Made by a program: the position numbers and the translations under genes
NCBI GenBank assembly: GCA_019313025.1
Contig: JAFDCA010000208.1
Coordinates: 1 to 5,490, forward strand
DNA: 5,490 nucleotides
Direction of reading: 5' to 3'
From: Deltaproteobacteria bacterium
Lineage (GTDB): Bacteria; Desulfobacterota; Desulfobacteria; Desulfobacterales; UBA11574
In this document: positions 5,361 to 5,490 of the stretch, in pieces
Numbering within the stretch: the stretch's first letter is position 1
Layout of the letters: every line of letters begins with the position of its first letter
Notes under the pieces: generated by a model
What the model was told of the DNA's origin: nothing
Databases searched by the model: none
Seen by the model: only the letters and a program-made list of their open reading frames with translations

Positions 5361-5490
5361 TCACCTCCACCTTATAGCAGTTGCCAAAAATATGTTCCGA
5401 TTGAATGAATAACGGTCACGATTTACCGTAAGCCGCCGGATGATTTCGTTGAGGTCGGGAAGCTGTCTGAGCAAATTAGAGCGCGTTAAA
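5361..5490 (-). CDS. Possible 3' end of an unidentified minus-strand gene
   Basis: From the right edge the minus strand is open for 42 codons down to a TGA at 5363-5361. The translation has an ordinary protein-like composition, with LRQLPDLNEIIRRL near its start and a basic, aromatic end (FNRNIFLATAIRWR). I do not recognise a family. No start codon question arises because the frame runs off the window. Support is moderate only: a random frame of 42 codons is not rare, and the codon-aligned plus strand also shows a 26-codon open stretch (5409-5489). The hairpin at 5252-5282 fits as its terminator. If real, it is oriented like the following flavoprotein gene, separated from it by about 358 bp. 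Confidence 0.35.
   Translation of the reverse strand, partial: LTRSNLLRQLPDLNEIIRRLTVNRDRYSFNRNIFLATAIRWR

Noticed and set aside
5314..5412. A 32-codon plus-strand frame beginning with ATG (MNFLPPFRKP...)
   Set aside because: No ribosome-binding site precedes it, it shows no recognisable motif, and its second half overlaps the more protein-like minus-strand frame.

Overview
The window reads as a piece of an anaerobic bacterial chromosome, most likely a sulfate-reducing-type Desulfobacterota (former Deltaproteobacteria). This placement is an inference from the mix of protein families (a RACo-type corrinoid activator, an SQR-like flavoprotein paired with a DUF1641 protein, a CRP-like sensor domain with a GCWS-type pocket) and from moderate base composition judged by eye. 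No rRNA, tRNA, mobile element or CRISPR array is visible.

Layout. The left edge (2-391, + strand) is the 3' part of a serine O-acetyltransferase gene, cut by the window start. It converges across a 74-bp gap on a block of four genes, all on the minus strand, that fills 466-5002. In transcription order these are: an SQR/FCC-B-like FAD oxidoreductase (5002-3767), a DUF1641 helical protein (3752-3102) whose ribosome-binding site abuts the stop codon before it, a 153-bp gap with a candidate promoter and a paired-GATC dyad, a stand-alone cyclic-nucleotide-binding-fold protein without a DNA-binding domain (2948-2490), and a 2Fe-2S/ASKHA protein of the RACo/DUF4445 family (about 2424-466). The right end (5003-5490) holds the probable promoter of the flavoprotein gene, several small dyads and a possible weak terminator. 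An open frame at 5361-5490 may be the 3' end of another minus-strand gene.

How the genes may work together. The flavoprotein and DUF1641 protein look like a translationally linked pair, probably moving electrons between a sulfur or thiol substrate and the quinone pool at the membrane. The second pair couples a sensor-like domain to an ATP-dependent, iron-sulfur reductive activator. Activators of this family reduce inactive Co(II) corrinoid proteins to Co(I), yet no corrinoid protein or methyltransferase lies in the window. Whether all four genes form one unit is open: the 153-bp gap has promoter-like sequence but no convincing terminator.

The most unusual point is the HTH-less sensor domain, with a non-canonical ligand pocket, directly upstream of a RACo-type activator. 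It cannot act as a normal CRP/FNR transcription factor and may instead act through protein contacts.
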